Counted from the first letter of the stretch, positions 28,915 to 37,882 are shown. The stretch: 64,000 bases of DNA from Pseudanabaena yagii GIHE-NHR1 (GCF_012863495.1 NZ_JAAVJL010000001.1:1364001-1428000), one strand, 5' to 3'. A program made the numbers and translations. The notes: generated by a model from the letters alone, not told the origin.

Positions 28915-30035
28915 TGTATTTTGTCCTCAATTGTTGAAACAGACTTGGGTAGAGTAAAGAAAAATGTGCTACCTTGCCCAACCTCCGACGTTACCCAAAT
29001 TTTACCACCATTGATTTCGACAATTTTTTTGACAATGGCTAGCCCAACTCCTGTACTCTCGCTGGAATCTTGGGATGATAATGTTTGAAAAATCTGGAAA
29101 ATCTTATCGAAATATTTAGCATCAATACCAATACCCGTATCACTGACATAAAACTGCCAGTAGCGATTTTTGGGAGTATGCCCAATCCAAATTTTTCCCT
29201 CTGGCTTACCAATGTACTTAACCGCATTACTCAGTAAGTTTTGAAAGATCTGTTGCATTTGGGTTTTGACAGCTATGACTGTAGGTAATTCCGTCTTGAT
29301 GGCAACTTCGATACTGGAGGGTAAAGCAATCATATCCATTACGTCCTCTAGTAATTCTTGAAGATTAACAGCGCTTTTTTCCTCTTGCACCCGCCCCACA
29401 CGGGAATATTGCAAAATGCCATCAATGAGATCGCTCATGCGCCGCACTCGTCCACCCAGTAACTGCAACATTTCTTGCCCTTCCTCATCAATGCGATCGC
29501 GGTAGTCTTGGCTTAACCAAGTAGCAATGGAAGCAATCCCACGTAAAGGAGCCTTGAGATCATGGGAGACGATATAGGCAAAGTCTTTCAGCTCTTGATT
29601 TGCCGTGGCAAGCTCGGACATGAGTTCGAGTTGCCGATTTTCAAAGCGTTTACGGTCAATGGCATGGTGAATTGCTCGCTCCAGCAAAATTGTACTGAGC
29701 ATATGCCCCTTTTCGAGATAGTCCGATGCCCCACTTTTCATAGCTTGTTGATCAATGTCATGATCTCCAAGTCCTGTTAATAGCACAATTGGTTTATGGC
29801 AGCCGAGTTTGACTGCTTCTTGCAATAGTTCTAGACCATTCTCTTTGCCGAGTCGATAATCGAGTAGGTATACATCATGCTGATCTTTCGCGATTTCATC
29901 TAGCCCTGCCTGAAAGTTATCAACCCAATCTAGTTGGAAATTGAACTGCTCTGCATCGCTTAAAAAATCACGGGTAACAATGTAATCATCCTCGTCATCA
30001 TCTACTAGTAAAACCTTGCACTTTTGTCGCGCCAT
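28911..30035 (-). CDS. Receiver-linked histidine kinase (REC-HisKA-HATPase)
   Basis: 374 residues. The N-terminal receiver (KVLLVDDDEDDYIVTRDF, VYLLDYRLGKENG) is joined through a helix to HisKA with AYIVSHDLKAPLRGIAS and a HATPase with NLLSNAVKYIG, DTGIGID and STGVGLAIVKKI. This order, receiver before kinase, indicates a second-stage kinase whose activity is set by phosphorylation of its own receiver, probably by the membrane kinase encoded at the head of the operon through the regulator at 30070. The HisKA sequence is close to that of the 30515 gene, suggesting common descent. Confidence 0.9.
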   Translation of the reverse strand: MARQKCKVLLVDDDEDDYIVTRDFLSDAEQFNFQLDWVDNFQAGLDEIAKDQHDVYLLDYRLGKENGLELLQEAVKLGCHKPIVLLTGLGDHDIDQQAMKSGASDYLEKGHMLSTILLERAIHHAIDRKRFENRQLELMSELATANQELKDFAYIVSHDLKAPLRGIASIATWLSQDYRDRIDEEGQEMLQLLGGRVRRMSDLIDGILQYSRVGRVQEEKSAVNLQELLEDVMDMIALPSSIEVAIKTELPTVIAVKTQMQQIFQNLLSNAVKYIGKPEGKIWIGHTPKNRYWQFYVSDTGIGIDAKYFDKIFQIFQTLSSQDSSESTGVGLAIVKKIVEINGGKIWVTSEVGQGSTFFFTLPKSVSTIEDKIQ

Positions 30036-30069
30036 GATGATTGGGTTAATTCCAAATAGAGATGAAAAT

Positions 30070-30522
30070 CTATTTTTTGTCAGGTAATTCTACAATCTCA
30101 AACCAGTATTTGCCCAAAGCTTTAATAATCTGTACCATAGATTCAAAGATTACAGGTTTAGCAATGAACGAACTGACCCCGAGATCATAGGTGCGGAGGA
30201 TATCTTCTTCTGCCTTGGAGGTAGTCAGTACTACGACAGGAATTTGTCTGAGGGCGGGATCAGATTTAATTTCTTTTAAGGCTTCCCGTCCATCTTTGCG
30301 GGGCATATTTAAGTCTAGTAAAATTAAACTAGGACGTGGGGCAACTTTGGGATCGCTATATTGACCTCGATGCCGCAAATAATCCATGAGTTCTTCTCCA
30401 TCACATACAAAATGGAGATCGTTAGCGAGGCGATTTTCTTCTAGGGCATCTTGCATCAGCATTCGATCATCTTCATCGTCTTCAGCAACCAAAATTGTGA
30501 CTGATTGTCCTTTTTTAGTCAT
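30070..30522 (-). CDS. Single-domain response regulator (Rcp1-like)
   Basis: 150 residues. TILVAEDDEDDRML, LILLDLNMPRKDGREAL, VVVLTTSKAEED and SFIAKPVIF form a complete receiver with no output domain. The ATG overlaps the end of the membrane kinase gene by 8 bp, indicating co-translation with its likely cognate kinase. Paralogous to the regulator at 28492. Confidence 0.92.
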   Translation of the reverse strand: MTKKGQSVTILVAEDDEDDRMLMQDALEENRLANDLHFVCDGEELMDYLRHRGQYSDPKVAPRPSLILLDLNMPRKDGREALKEIKSDPALRQIPVVVLTTSKAEEDILRTYDLGVSSFIAKPVIFESMVQIIKALGKYWFEIVELPDKK

Positions 30523-32458
30523 AGTCTTCTACTGTAGCTTGTTTTAAGGGTAGGGTAATGATAAAGGTTGCGCCTTGGTCAATTTGGCTCTCGACTGTGA
30601 TCATACCACCATGCCGTTCGACGATTTTTCGGCAGATGGCTAATCCGATGCCTGTACCTTCATAGGCATTTCGCCCATGCAAGCGTTGAAACATCTGAAA
30701 AATGCGATCGCTATATTTGGGATCGAGTCCGATGCCATTATCAATGACCCGAATCTCGTAAAAGTCATGATCGTCCTGTTGGATCATTTGCACAAGGATT
30801 TGAATAATTGGCGCAACATTGTCCTTACAGAATTTGATCGCATTACTGATCAGGTTTTGGAACAGTTGCCGCATTTGACTAGGATCTGCTTCGATCACTG
30901 GTAGAGGAGCGCAGACAATGGTTGTCCCTGTCTGCTCAACGCGCACCTCTAGATCAGAGAGAACTCCTTCTAGTACCTCATCAAGGGAAATGGGGACAAA
31001 GGATTGGGCTTTAGTGGTGATTCGTGAAAATGCTAATAGATCATTGATTAATACTTGAGCACGGTTAGCGGCATTGAGCATTCGCTCTAGATAATCTTTG
31101 CCTCTTTCATTGAGGACATCTCCATTTGTTGTTTTCAGGCGATCGCCAAAGGCTTGAATCTTGCGGAGTGGCTCCTGTAGGTCATGGGATGAGACATAGG
31201 CAAAGTCTTGTAACTCTCGGTTATTTAGCTCCAAACGTTCGGTTAAGAGACGCATTTCTTGCTCAGCACGTTTGCGATCGCTAATGTCTTGGCTAATTGA
31301 TAAAAACTGCTGGGGATGCTCTGCTCCCTTGAGCAATGGCACGATGGTTGTATCAACCCAAAAAATAGAACCATCTTTGGCACGGTTACGGATATCAGAG
31401 CGCCAATCATGACCATTGATGATAGTTGTCCACAGAGCCGCAAAAAATTCTGGGGCATGATATCCAGAATTGAAGAGGCGATGATTTTGTCCAATCAACT
31501 CTTCTCGACTGTATTTAGAAACCTCACAAAATTTATCATTGACATAGGTAATCTCACCATTAATATTGGTGATGGCAACTATGGCACTGCGATCGAGCGC
31601 ATATTTCATGTCTTGCAAATCCAGTAAGACTGCATCTAAATATCGATTTTTCTCCCGTAGTTCCAATTCCACAATTTCTAATTCCATCTCTTTGTAAGTC
31701 TTGACCTGTCCAAACACTTTGGCAAAGTTAGCCCCCAGAAATCCAATTTCATCATGAGGTAAATCTGGAAGTAGAAAGTCTTCGGTTTGGTTGCTTTGGG
31801 TGATGGCTTGATTGAGTTTAGCTAAGGGACGCAGTACTAATTTTTGGATGAGCCATCCTAGAAAGAGTAAGATAATAATCGTACCAACTGTCATTGTGAT
31901 GGTCGAAGAGACAAAACTCCGCAATGTGTCTTGTTCCATCTTCGCGAGATCCATAATCGCGATCGCTACACCTCGTCTGCCTGAATTGCCAAATAACAAG
32001 CTACTAAAAGGTAAAATCTCGATGACGACAGGCTTCCCATTGAGAGTGGTACGAAGATGCACCTCATTACCTAATTGGGATGCTTGATTAACTGCCGAGA
32101 CTAGGGATGGCTGAATATCAGCATAGCGATTACTGTTTATAAAGCTCTGACTATGGGCAATGATCATCCCATCAGGATCAACAATGGAAACTTCAACTAC
32201 AGTTGGCAAAGTGGCATAGTTTTGGACAATACGGGCTAATAGTGATGCTTCCTTAATTTCAATTAATCCCTCAGAGGCAAATTCTAAGCCTCGCGTGATC
32301 GATTCGGCGCGTTGTTGTACCTGCTGCTCTAAGTCTCGTTTGAGGGAAGTGTAAGTTACCCATAATGTACCTAGCCCAATGATCACTAGGGATAGTCCGA
32401 ACCCAACCAATAACTTGCGTGATAGATTTTGTTTAATCGGGGATGGCAGTTTTTTCAC
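30515..32458 (-). CDS. Membrane-bound PAS histidine kinase heading the operon
   Basis: 647 residues. TM1 (about 15-37, LLVGFGLSLVIIGLGTLWV), a periplasmic sensor of about 145 residues (SIVDPDGMIIAHSQS suggests a Cache/PAS-like fold), TM2 (about 186-207, TITMTVGTIIILLFLGWLI) and a HAMP-like linker. Then follow a PAS/PAC domain (IVAITNINGEITYVNDKF), HisKA with YVSSHDLQEPLRKI and HATPase ([31 protein letters not shown]). It is the only member of the cluster able to sense outside the cytoplasm, so it is the likely input to the cascade. The signal is unknown. Confidence 0.9.
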   Translation of the reverse strand: MKKLPSPIKQNLSRKLLVGFGLSLVIIGLGTLWVTYTSLKRDLEQQVQQRAESITRGLEFASEGLIEIKEASLLARIVQNYATLPTVVEVSIVDPDGMIIAHSQSFINSNRYADIQPSLVSAVNQASQLGNEVHLRTTLNGKPVVIEILPFSSLLFGNSGRRGVAIAIMDLAKMEQDTLRSFVSSTITMTVGTIIILLFLGWLIQKLVLRPLAKLNQAITQSNQTEDFLLPDLPHDEIGFLGANFAKVFGQVKTYKEMELEIVELELREKNRYLDAVLLDLQDMKYALDRSAIVAITNINGEITYVNDKFCEVSKYSREELIGQNHRLFNSGYHAPEFFAALWTTIINGHDWRSDIRNRAKDGSIFWVDTTIVPLLKGAEHPQQFLSISQDISDRKRAEQEMRLLTERLELNNRELQDFAYVSSHDLQEPLRKIQAFGDRLKTTNGDVLNERGKDYLERMLNAANRAQVLINDLLAFSRITTKAQSFVPISLDEVLEGVLSDLEVRVEQTGTTIVCAPLPVIEADPSQMRQLFQNLISNAIKFCKDNVAPIIQILVQMIQQDDHDFYEIRVIDNGIGLDPKYSDRIFQMFQRLHGRNAYEGTGIGLAICRKIVERHGGMITVESQIDQGATFIITLPLKQATVEDYD

Positions 32459-32501
32459 AGTTTTTCTATTAGTTGGGGATTAGGTTTCAGCAATTTAATA
32501 A

Positions 32502-32554
32502 AGAACCAGATTTTTTGTACTGCGGCAAAGCCAAGCTATAAAAAATCGGTTCCT
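32502..32554. repeat. Hairpin repeat upstream of the kinase operon
   Basis: AGAACCAGATTTTTTGTACT pairs imperfectly with the run ending AAAAAATCGGTTCCT around a GCGGCAAAGCC-like loop. Similar hairpins with GCGGC(T/A)AAGCC or GACTTTGCC loops recur at 24565, 32669, 34041 and 37784. The core promoter of the operon is not evident. Confidence 0.6.
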
Positions 32555-32715
32555 TATTTTCTTTCGAGTCCCTAGCATTTTTATGCACATTGTTGCCGAT
32601 GATTTTTAAGTATTATTGAGTTTACATTGCTTTGCATTTACTTAAAAGACTAAGCATTTGGGATAAATAACCAGCTTTTAATGGTGCGACTTTGCCACAC
32701 TATTAAATCGTCGGC

Positions 32716-32820
32716 TAAGTAGCTAGGCGTAATTAAAAAAACAGAACCAAAACCTGTGGCGCACGCGCAGCGTGCGCCACAGGTTTTGGGGTTTTATATT
32801 TAATTGCACCCAGCTACTTA
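32716..32820. repeat. MITE-like element, family C, copy 1
   Basis: 105 bp. Ends TAAGTAGCTAGGCGTAATTAA and, inverted, TAAGTAGCTGGGTGCAATTAA. The central hairpin ACCTGTGGCGCACGC / GCGTGCGCCACAGGT is GC-rich. A second full copy in opposite orientation is at 63675-63778. There is no coding capacity. Confidence 0.85.
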
Positions 32821-32839
32821 GTCGAAACCTTATTTGCTT

Positions 32840-33727
32840 TCATACGGCAGTTGTCTCATGGAAATGGCTGTAATCCAAATATCGATGTCCATCTTTGCCT
32901 ATATGGATTACATCGACAAAACGGCGATCGCATAAAATCTGTGATGATGAATACATATGTCGTGCATGAATTGTTCCTTCTATGGTTTCATCAACACCAG
33001 TAAGTGAAACGAGAATTTGAGCATTTAATCGTTCCATAGTCTCTATAGTTATGCCATAGAGGGGACTATTCTCATCGATGGTATGCATCACTGTCCAAGA
33101 TAATAAAAATATCGGTGAATGATCGCGGACTAGCTTTAGTTCATGCAAGCGACGCATCATTTGACCTTCAGATGTAATTTCATCAATCATCAAATAAACT
33201 CTCAACCTCGCTTCGAGAATGTTATTCTTTCGCTCATTCGCAGTCCGAAACATTAGTGTGGGAATACCATTGTAGTCATGGATAGTGACTACATGGCTAA
33301 ACATGACACGGGAAGAAGACTTGGCAAATCTAGTAAAGGCAATTCCTGTAATTACAGCAAATAGCATTAAACTAGCGATCGATTCTAAGGTGACGATTAG
33401 GTTGGCATACAGAGTTTGGGGATTCATCACTCCATACCCAATAGAAGCAAGAGTCTGTACACTAAAGAAAAATGCTTCTAAAAAACCAACTTCTTTGATA
33501 CCAGCGATCGCATTGCTATCTAGTAAATAGAGAATAGCAAATACTGCATTGAGAAAGATATCAAATCCGACAACGATCGCAAAAAAGCCAATCCAAGGAA
33601 CCGTTAATAGGAGATGGTAGGGATCACGCAAATAGGAATACCAACTATTACCACCGACAACCTGTAGCACGCCATCACGTTGTTCTAGTTTGATTAAATG
33701 ACGATGCAGTTTACGTTTGATTCCCAT
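32840..33727 (-). CDS. Inward-rectifier-type potassium channel (KirBac-like)
   Basis: 295 residues. A short cytoplasmic N terminus (DPYHLLLTVPW slide helix), TM1 (about 45-68), pore helix and selectivity filter VQTLASIGYGVMNP (about 89-102), TM2 (about 107-132) and a C-terminal immunoglobulin-like cytoplasmic domain (MFRTANERKNNILEARLRVYL) complete the Kir architecture. The protein is expected to form tetramers in the plasma membrane and pass K+ under ligand or pH control. Length and GYG filter are normal for the family. No operon partner; flanked by repeat-rich gaps. Confidence 0.92.
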   Translation of the reverse strand: MGIKRKLHRHLIKLEQRDGVLQVVGGNSWYSYLRDPYHLLLTVPWIGFFAIVVGFDIFLNAVFAILYLLDSNAIAGIKEVGFLEAFFFSVQTLASIGYGVMNPQTLYANLIVTLESIASLMLFAVITGIAFTRFAKSSSRVMFSHVVTIHDYNGIPTLMFRTANERKNNILEARLRVYLMIDEITSEGQMMRRLHELKLVRDHSPIFLLSWTVMHTIDENSPLYGITIETMERLNAQILVSLTGVDETIEGTIHARHMYSSSQILCDRRFVDVIHIGKDGHRYLDYSHFHETTAV

Positions 33728-33819
33728 ATGACGAGTTCCTCACTAATGGATTTCTCTTGCTGTTATAAAGCCTATTTAAGCTTGAAGTAGTACAGAGAAA
33801 TTTTTGAAAGTACGGCAAG

Positions 33820-33930
33820 GGAATTGCTATTAATTAAAGTACCTGTGGCTTCGACTTCGCTCAGCCAACGTTAGCTGAGCGAAGTCGAAGCTAGATAACT
33901 TTGGTGGGACATTTTTTATCCGCAAGAGCC
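33820..33930. repeat. MITE-like element, family A, copy 2
   Basis: About 110 bp: GGAATTGCTATTAATTAAAG, a central hairpin GGCTTCGACTTCGCTCAGCC / GCTGAGCGAAGTCGAAGC, and a right end TTTGGTGGGACATTTTTTATCC then GCAAGAGCC. It lies upstream of the potassium channel gene, within 150 bp of its start. Confidence 0.85.
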
Positions 33931-34040
33931 CAAGCTGAACCTTTAAAAATTTCTCTAGTTTTTAATTCAGCGCAATGCACTGTAGCTATTTCCCAATGAG
34001 TATAGGCTTATAAAACTAAACCAGCAAATCCATTCCCAGA

Positions 34041-34181
34041 TTTTAGTGGTATGACTTTGCCACACCACTAAAAATAAGTGATAGCAAGATAAACCGTTGC
34101 TATACTAGATTCCTTCGCAATGCCCCAAACCCAAAGAAATTGTTAGAAGGGATGCAAAGCATCCCTTCTAACAATTTCTTT
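34041..34181. repeat. Two hairpins upstream of sfsA
   Basis: TTTTAGTGGT (34041-34050) pairs with 34064-34073. A perfect 23-bp stem, starting AAAGAAATTGTTAGAAGGGA at 34133, pairs with 34159-34181 around a 3-base AAA loop. Both lie within 175 bp of the sfsA ATG and may affect its mRNA leader. Confidence 0.6.
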
Positions 34182-34214
34182 GAATCTCTTTTGCTAGCAA
34201 AAAGTTAATAATCA

Positions 34215-34922
34215 ATGACACAAGTTCACACTTATTCTGAGCTAATCGCAGGTCGTCTGGTTAGCCGTTACAAACGTTTCTTTGCGGATATAGAACTAGA
34301 GAATGGCGAAATAATTACTGCCCATTGTGCAAATACAGGACCTATGACTGGGGTATGCCAACTTGGTAGTCCTGTGTTAGTTTCCCATCACCCTAATCCT
34401 AAACGTAAGCTCGCCTATAGTTGGGAAGCAATTTATTTAGATGATGAATGGATAGGTATTAATACTAGTCTTCCTAATCGAGTGATTGGATATATGCTCG
34501 ATCGCCATTTGCTACCAGAACTAGAGCCATATACAACTGTCAAGAGTGAAGTTGCCTATGGCAATGAAAAGAGTCGGATAGATTTTCTTTTGACTGATGA
34601 TAATTGTCACAAGAAAACCTATGTGGAAGTAAAAAATACAACTTGGTGTATTGGCAATTTAGCCTTGTTTCCTGATACGGTGACGACGCGAGGGCAAAAA
34701 CACCTACGCGAACTCATGTCAGTAATCTCTGAAGATACTAACGCTGCTTTAATTTTCTTTATTAATCGGGGAGATTGCGATCGCTTTGCCGCAGGAGCTA
34801 AAGCTGATCCTGAATATGACAGATTGCTCACAGAGGCGATCGCCAGAGGAGTAAAAGTATTACCCTGCCGATTTAAGATTGAACCGACAAAAATTACATA
34901 TTTGGGCTTAGCAAATCTATAA
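34215..34922 (+). CDS. sfsA: SfsA family DNA/RNA nuclease
   Basis: 235 residues. The N-terminal OB-like part (LVSRYKRFFADIELENGEII, AHCANTGPMTGVC) and the C-terminal PD-(D/E)XK nuclease part (SRIDFLLTD, TYVEVKNTTWCIGNLALFPD) are both complete. E. coli SfsA was first named as a sugar fermentation stimulation protein, but the fold is that of a nuclease. Single gene, not in an operon; a hairpin at 34948-34987 follows. Confidence 0.92.
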   Translation: MTQVHTYSELIAGRLVSRYKRFFADIELENGEIITAHCANTGPMTGVCQLGSPVLVSHHPNPKRKLAYSWEAIYLDDEWIGINTSLPNRVIGYMLDRHLLPELEPYTTVKSEVAYGNEKSRIDFLLTDDNCHKKTYVEVKNTTWCIGNLALFPDTVTTRGQKHLRELMSVISEDTNAALIFFINRGDCDRFAAGAKADPEYDRLLTEAIARGVKVLPCRFKIEPTKITYLGLANL

Positions 34923-34947
34923 ACTCAAAGCTTAAAACCCTTAAATT

Positions 34948-34987
34948 CCAAAAAGTATGGAGTATTAGCCTACCTCACACTTTTTGG
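34948..34987 (+). terminator. Probable terminator of sfsA
   Basis: CCAAAAAGT at 34948-34956 pairs with ACTTTTTGG at 34979-34987, 26 bases after the sfsA stop. The loop is long (22 nt), so the call is tentative. Confidence 0.4.
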
Positions 34988-35484
34988 AGTGGTTGAGTTC
35001 TAAGAGTCAGTGAAGGGTCTCACAATTGTCCAGAATGTGTAAGGCACTCCGACGCTCAAAACAAAATAGACTGCTAATTCTGCCATAGGTCAATAGATGC
35101 GTACTATGTAAAAGTCTTTGCTTGTTGCGAGTATTACTCGTTAGCATCTTAATATACAACTTTCTCTATGGTTTGTATATCTGCTTTTGGGTGATTGTAT
35201 ATCTCCCTGCAAACCCTCTCTCAAAGCCCAAGAGTAAAAGCCTTGCTAAGCAAGGCTTTTACTCTTGGGCTTTGAGAATTTCCTAGCTTAACCCAAACTG
35301 ACGTTAAAGATTGTTGGACTGCTCGCTATAGCAGTTCAACAATCGCGCCCCATATGCCCCATATTGTATGTATTTGTTAGAAAAATTTTCGCCGATTTAA
35401 CCAACTTGTGATAGTCTGTCTGCCTGAAGGGGTTATTCCTTAAAGATAAATAAAATCGTTTCTTAGTAAAAGGAAAGGATATCT
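34988..35484. other. 497-bp gap with two strong hairpins
   Basis: A perfect 26-bp inverted repeat at 35221-35246 / 35250-35275 (arm starts TCAAAGCCCAAGAGTAAAAG) and a second stem ATTGTTGGACTGCT / AGCAGTTCAACAAT near 35310-35344. AGGAAAGG at 35471-35478 is the ribosome site of the next gene. No further gene is visible. Confidence 0.6.
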
Positions 35485-36009
35485 GTGAAAAATCTAGCTA
35501 ACTTAAGTAAGATACTGCTCGGCTTAACTACATTAGGATGTGTATCAGCGATCGCTGTCCCCTCCGTCCAAGCTCAGCCTGCCTATGGTAGTTACATCGG
35601 TGTAGGTGCAAGTTTTGGATTTACCAGTGGTAATGCTGCGGCAGGTGAAAGTTCGCGTACATCTGGTGTAGTTGCAGCTCGTTATAAGTTTCTTGAATTT
35701 CCTGTGTCAGTCCGCACCCAAATTTTGATTGGTAGCAGTACCGCAGTTGTGCCGACTGTTTCCTTTGACGTGCCGCTAAACTTTGATACAGATCTTTACA
35801 TTGGCGCTGGTGTTGCCTTATCGAATACCGTTGATACCACCCCAGTCGGCAACAAAAATAGTTTTGTTATCCAGCCTGGTATTGATTACACATTACCCAA
35901 TAGCAATCTTGTATTATTTGGTAACGTCATTTTCGCCTTTGATGCCTATCGTAATTCCCCTGGTACATCCGCAACTTCTTTGCAAACTGGCTTAGGTCTA
36001 CGATTCTAG
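35485..36009 (+). CDS. Small outer-membrane beta-barrel-like exported protein
   Basis: 174 residues. The GTG start is fixed by AGGAAAGG seven bases before it. A signal peptide (ILLGLTTLGCVSAIAVPSVQAQ, cut after AQA about 31) is followed by alternating hydrophobic/polar strands (YIGVGASFGFTSGN, GVVAARYKFLEF, VRTQILIGSS, LYIGAGVAL) and a terminal phenylalanine (LQTGLGLRF), the usual ending of outer-membrane barrels. About eight strands fit the length. No specific function can be named; small porins or OmpA/OmpW-like proteins are the nearest form. Confidence 0.65.
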   Translation: MKNLANLSKILLGLTTLGCVSAIAVPSVQAQPAYGSYIGVGASFGFTSGNAAAGESSRTSGVVAARYKFLEFPVSVRTQILIGSSTAVVPTVSFDVPLNFDTDLYIGAGVALSNTVDTTPVGNKNSFVIQPGIDYTLPNSNLVLFGNVIFAFDAYRNSPGTSATSLQTGLGLRF

Positions 36010-36052
36010 AAAGGTTCCTGTCAATGATTTTGATACCTCTACAAACTTCTTC

Positions 36053-37195
36053 ATGCAAGATCTCGTAGCTGCGTTTGAGAGTCAGTTCGCTGATAAACAA
36101 TTCTCCGCCGCTTCAGCAACGCTTCAGCAATTGCTGTCAGATTCTCCTGACGATCCACAGTTACAGATTTTGCAGGGTCGCCTCTATGATGCGATGGGTA
36201 AGCCCAATGAAGCTGAGGAAATTTTTCGCCGTCTGCTTAAGGCTCAGTTACCTGCAAAGTTAATTACACAGGCTCGGCAAGGATTGCTCGCAATCGAGAT
36301 GGCAGAGGTGCAGGCTCGCCAAGGGCGGATGGATGAAATCGCCAAACTTGCGGGTGGTTCTAGTTTTGCCTATCTGGCTCTATTGCCAGTAGCTCCTGAG
36401 CAAAAAGACTGGGCGATCGCTAAAATTGCCAGAGTCTTTCGTACCGATCCCTACACAGCAAGATTTAAAATCCCTAATCGCTATCCCAAAATTATTCGCA
36501 TAGGTACGCTGGCAGAGATGCAAGCCTATGGTGAGGAGTTCCAAACCTATGGGATTGCGGCAATTTGGTTAAGTATTGAGGCAATTTCCCAAATCCCGAT
36601 CTATCAGGTGGAATATTTTAATGAATTTCAGGTAAAGGGCAATTACCAAGTTAAGGCGATCGCTAATGTCGATGAAATTACCTTTACACCCCAAGATGTC
36701 ATTACCAAAGTAGAGGGGATTTTGCCAACCTTTGGTGATGTGGTTGTGGTTAATGCGAAGCACAAGCTCGCCCGCAAGGAGCAAATTTTAGATCGGGTGC
36801 AAATTTGCGATTTACATTTGCGTAGTTATCGGGTCAATGGCAAAGTTAGAGATCGCGGCGGTATTATCCGATTTCATGACAATCAGTATCGCTTTGATTT
36901 AGGTTTGCAATTGCCAGTCGAGCGATCGCTTAAGCATATTGCCCCAACGGTCAAAGAGCGTTGGCTCGAATTGAGCAAATGGCTTGATCGGACAATGCCT
37001 ACGGCAAAAACTGCTCGTGATTTTCAAAATTTTGCCGAAATGTCGATTGTTTATCCAGAATTTTTACAAGCGATCGAAGAAACCCATGTAATCCTTGAGC
37101 GAACTAAACCCAGCCTGTGGGATAACTGCTTCCAGTTATATAGCAGTACTGTTTTTCACCATGTCCATCTAGCAACATCAAGTATTGTTGTGTAG
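36053..37195 (+). CDS. TPR-containing cyanobacterial protein of unknown function
   Basis: 380 residues, cytoplasmic. An N-terminal pair of TPR helices (FADKQFSAASATLQQLLSDS; RLYDAMGKPNEAEEIFRRLL) is followed by a domain not recognised, with alternating strands (QVEYFNEFQVKGNYQVKAIA, VVVVNAKHKLARKEQ, RGGIIRFHDNQYRFDLGLQ) and a C-terminal helical stretch. It begins 44 bp after the barrel-protein gene and could be co-transcribed with it. No catalytic motif was seen. Confidence 0.6.
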   Translation: MQDLVAAFESQFADKQFSAASATLQQLLSDSPDDPQLQILQGRLYDAMGKPNEAEEIFRRLLKAQLPAKLITQARQGLLAIEMAEVQARQGRMDEIAKLAGGSSFAYLALLPVAPEQKDWAIAKIARVFRTDPYTARFKIPNRYPKIIRIGTLAEMQAYGEEFQTYGIAAIWLSIEAISQIPIYQVEYFNEFQVKGNYQVKAIANVDEITFTPQDVITKVEGILPTFGDVVVVNAKHKLARKEQILDRVQICDLHLRSYRVNGKVRDRGGIIRFHDNQYRFDLGLQLPVERSLKHIAPTVKERWLELSKWLDRTMPTAKTARDFQNFAEMSIVYPEFLQAIEETHVILERTKPSLWDNCFQLYSSTVFHHVHLATSSIVV

Positions 37196-37221
37196 GCAAA
37201 GCCCACACGATGCGTAAGCTT

Positions 37222-37272
37222 AAATAAAGTAATGATTTTTCAGCATCCACGATGCTGAAAAATAAAATCTAG
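37222..37272. repeat. 51-bp direct repeat with hairpin, copy 1
   Basis: AAATAAAGTAATGATTTTTC then a CAGCATC/GATGCTG hairpin and AAAATAAAATCTAG. The second copy is 37430-37480. The two flank a family A element. Confidence 0.75.
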
Positions 37273-37310
37273 AAAGTATTGTTGTGTGGACTTCACACAA
37301 TATCTAGTAA

Positions 37311-37422
37311 GGATCTTGCGGATAAAAAATGTCCCACCAAAGTTATCTAGCTTCGACTTCGCTCAGCTAACGTTGGCTGAGCGGAGTCGAAGCCACAGGT
37401 ACTTTAATTAATAGCAAGTTCC
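37311..37422. repeat. MITE-like element, family A, copy 3 (inverted)
   Basis: Inverse orientation to the copy at 33820: GGATCTTGCGGATAAAAAAT at the left, a central TCGACTTCGCTCAGC hairpin, and TTAATTAATAGCAAGTTCC at the right. Confidence 0.85.
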
Positions 37423-37429
37423 TAAGTTC

Positions 37430-37480
37430 AAATAAAGTAATTGCTTGTCAGCACCTACGGTGCTGAAAAATAAAATCTAG
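37430..37480. repeat. 51-bp direct repeat with hairpin, copy 2
   Basis: Same layout as 37222-37272 with compensating changes in the stem (CAGCACC/GGTGCTG), so pairing is conserved although the sequence differs. It ends 39 bp before hfq. Confidence 0.75.
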
Positions 37481-37519
37481 TTTGATGATAATATTCGTAA
37501 AACTGTCACAGGTAAGACG

Positions 37520-37741
37520 ATGAGCGCACCAACAGCAACCAAAATCGGACTCAACACCTCTCTACCAAGTATTCGCCGCATTCATAGCATCATTCGCGAT
37601 AAAAATGAGGTTGAAATCAAGCTCCTCACAGGCGATCAACTTCGCGGCAAAATTAGCTGGATTGATGATCAATGTATTTGTTTAGACACATCGGGACATA
37701 AAGTGGTGATCTGGCAACATGCGATCGCCTTTATCAAGTAA
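37520..37741 (+). CDS. hfq: Hfq, cyanobacterial type
   Basis: 73 residues with the Sm fold: helix LPSIRRIHSIIRDKNEVEI, strand KLLTGDQLRGKISWIDDQCICL, and the Sm2-like stretch HKVVIWQHAIAFIK. Cyanobacterial Hfq diverges from E. coli Hfq, lacks the C-terminal tail and binds RNA weakly; in Synechocystis it is needed for motility through pilus proteins. Single gene; the 51-bp hairpin repeat just upstream and the long hairpin downstream (37784-37834) bracket it. Confidence 0.9.
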   Translation: MSAPTATKIGLNTSLPSIRRIHSIIRDKNEVEIKLLTGDQLRGKISWIDDQCICLDTSGHKVVIWQHAIAFIK

Positions 37742-37783
37742 GTTTGAGCAAGACCTTACAGCTCTTTGCGCTGAATTAAAAAC

Positions 37784-37834
37784 CAGAGACATTTTTGCAA
37801 GTGCGGCTAAGCCACACTTGCAAAAATGTCTCTG
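37784..37834 (+). terminator. Hairpin downstream of hfq
   Basis: CAGAGACATTTTTGCAAGTG pairs perfectly with 37815-37834 around a GCGGCTAAGCC-like loop. It is positioned as the hfq terminator but belongs to the repeat family with that loop. Confidence 0.5.
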
Positions 37835-37882
37835 TACTACTTATGCCTTTACGGCTAAAAATAGCGATCGCAATAACGCAAT

